Shown here: one piece after another, positions 63,363-64,000 of the stretch
How the letters are laid out: every line of letters starts with the position of its first letter
How positions within the stretch are numbered: the stretch's first letter is position 1
DNA from: Liolophura sinensis
Lineage: Eukaryota > Mollusca > Polyplacophora > Chitonida > Chitonidae
Reading direction: 5' to 3'
Length of the DNA: 64,000 nt
Assembly (NCBI RefSeq): GCF_032854445.1
Contig: NC_088301.1
Coordinates: 5,442,044-5,506,043, forward strand
Position numbers and translations under genes: made by a program
Notes under the pieces: generated by a model
What the model was told of the DNA's origin: nothing
Databases searched by the model: none
Seen by the model: the letters and a program-made list of their open reading frames with translations, nothing else

Positions 63363-64000
63363 TTCACTCACTGGAACACGAAAACAAGACAATGATAATC
63401 ATCTTGAACACTGCAGTAAAACAGCAGCATCTGAGCTATGACTGTATAAGCGTAATGAGTGTTAGTCCTGCAAGAATGATTGACGCTAAAGCTGTTAGTC
63501 GGCTAGTCCACATACTAGTGAATTATACTATCTCATATGATACGTGATACCTTTTAACATCTACTTGTGGATAGCTTGGGAATGTTCTTGGTGGTGCTGG
63601 CACGTATTTCCTGTAACTGACTGTACTGTCACACATTTCACAATAGATATTTCACTTTATGCGGGACTGGATATTTGAGTGTATATTTGGGTATAAATCA
63701 TACAGATGCCTCTGGTTAAGAGGTGACATTTGCTGTATTAACAGACTTTCTTACAGAAAATGGAATGCGAAAGATTACGGAGAAATGTAAGTATGGTTGC
63801 AGTAAAATGAATATCAAATTGCATTCATGTTAAAGCCTCTCCTTTCAATGCTAGCGACCTAATACTGGCGTGGAATCGCAATGTTAGTGTACTTTTTAGG
63901 TCTATGGACAGTAAACTTCCACGTTAACGTTGGGTTTGTTCGGTGCTTTATCGGCATTATTTCTTCCATGTTAGCCAAATTGTTACCAGACCTTTTAGAT

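Larger units (their letters stand above)
62380..63660 (-). pseudogene. Decayed collagen gene copy (unit 4)
   Basis: Same relic, with the exon 1 remnant ATG at 63402. Confidence 0.5.
57659..64000. repeat. Tandem array unit 4, partial (6.3 kb)
   Basis: Start of a fourth unit, cut by the window edge. It contains gene D exons 1-3, its promoter and the first 5 kb of the next intergenic segment, all collinear with units 1-3. The array therefore continues on the right, and on the left it must continue at least to gene A exon 6. Confidence 0.9.
59052..64000. other. Intergenic segment upstream of gene D, partial
   Basis: Collinear with 1396-6600: unique AT-rich DNA, one SINE (61058), a 62-codon open frame of unknown meaning (61980-62168), the 38-bp repeats, a SINE fragment, the inverted repeat and the first-exon remnant. 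No convincing gene seen. Confidence 0.65.

Overview
The window is eukaryotic, intron-rich and AT-rich, and most likely comes from a lophotrochozoan, probably a mollusc. Three things suggest this. There are many tRNA-derived SINEs ending in a tail typical of molluscan SINEs (acggcgtaaaacaccaatca). There is a 5'-truncated RNase H-bearing non-LTR retrotransposon. The gene family resembles invertebrate 'short-chain collagen C4-like' secreted proteins. These assignments rest on recognition alone; no database search was run. Nothing bacterial or viral was seen.

The dominant structure is a head-to-tail tandem array of an 18.5-19.6 kb unit. The phrase at position 1 recurs at 19619, 38145 and 57659, giving three full units and 6.3 kb of a fourth. 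Each period contributes one minus-strand, six-exon gene encoding a 315-residue short collagen. It has a signal peptide (exon 1), a short acidic/basic propeptide-like segment with an R-x-x-R (exon 2), a Cys-Cys pair and 11 Gly-X-Y triplets (exon 3), a 12th triplet and a heptad-like coiled coil (exon 4), and a cysteine-rich C-terminal domain (exons 5 and 6). Genes B (14388-20912), C (33077-39334) and D (50894-58953) are complete with intact reading frames and identical exon lengths (45, 70, 119, 154, 66 and 494 nt). Gene A (286-1295) shows only exons 1-3; the rest lies off the left edge. Each gene has a TATA-like box 90 nt upstream of its ATG, and B, C and D have an AATAAA 184 nt beyond the stop.

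Between genes (about 11-13 kb each) I see no convincing gene. These segments hold SINE copies, a 38-bp minisatellite, a 72-bp-arm inverted repeat, a decayed gene copy that keeps a first-exon remnant, a 44-bp minisatellite, a 21-bp VNTR and unit-specific deletions. Intron 5 carries large CATA/CCTA microsatellites. In gene D it also hosts the truncated LINE and two SINE copies.

The most interesting features are evolutionary. Amino-acid changes among otherwise nearly identical copies cluster in a few spots of the C-terminal domain. The gene D unit is a mosaic with a divergent island. Intron 2 has a GC donor in B, C and D but GT in A. There are two promoter haplotypes, and insertions and deletions can be polarised by comparing units.
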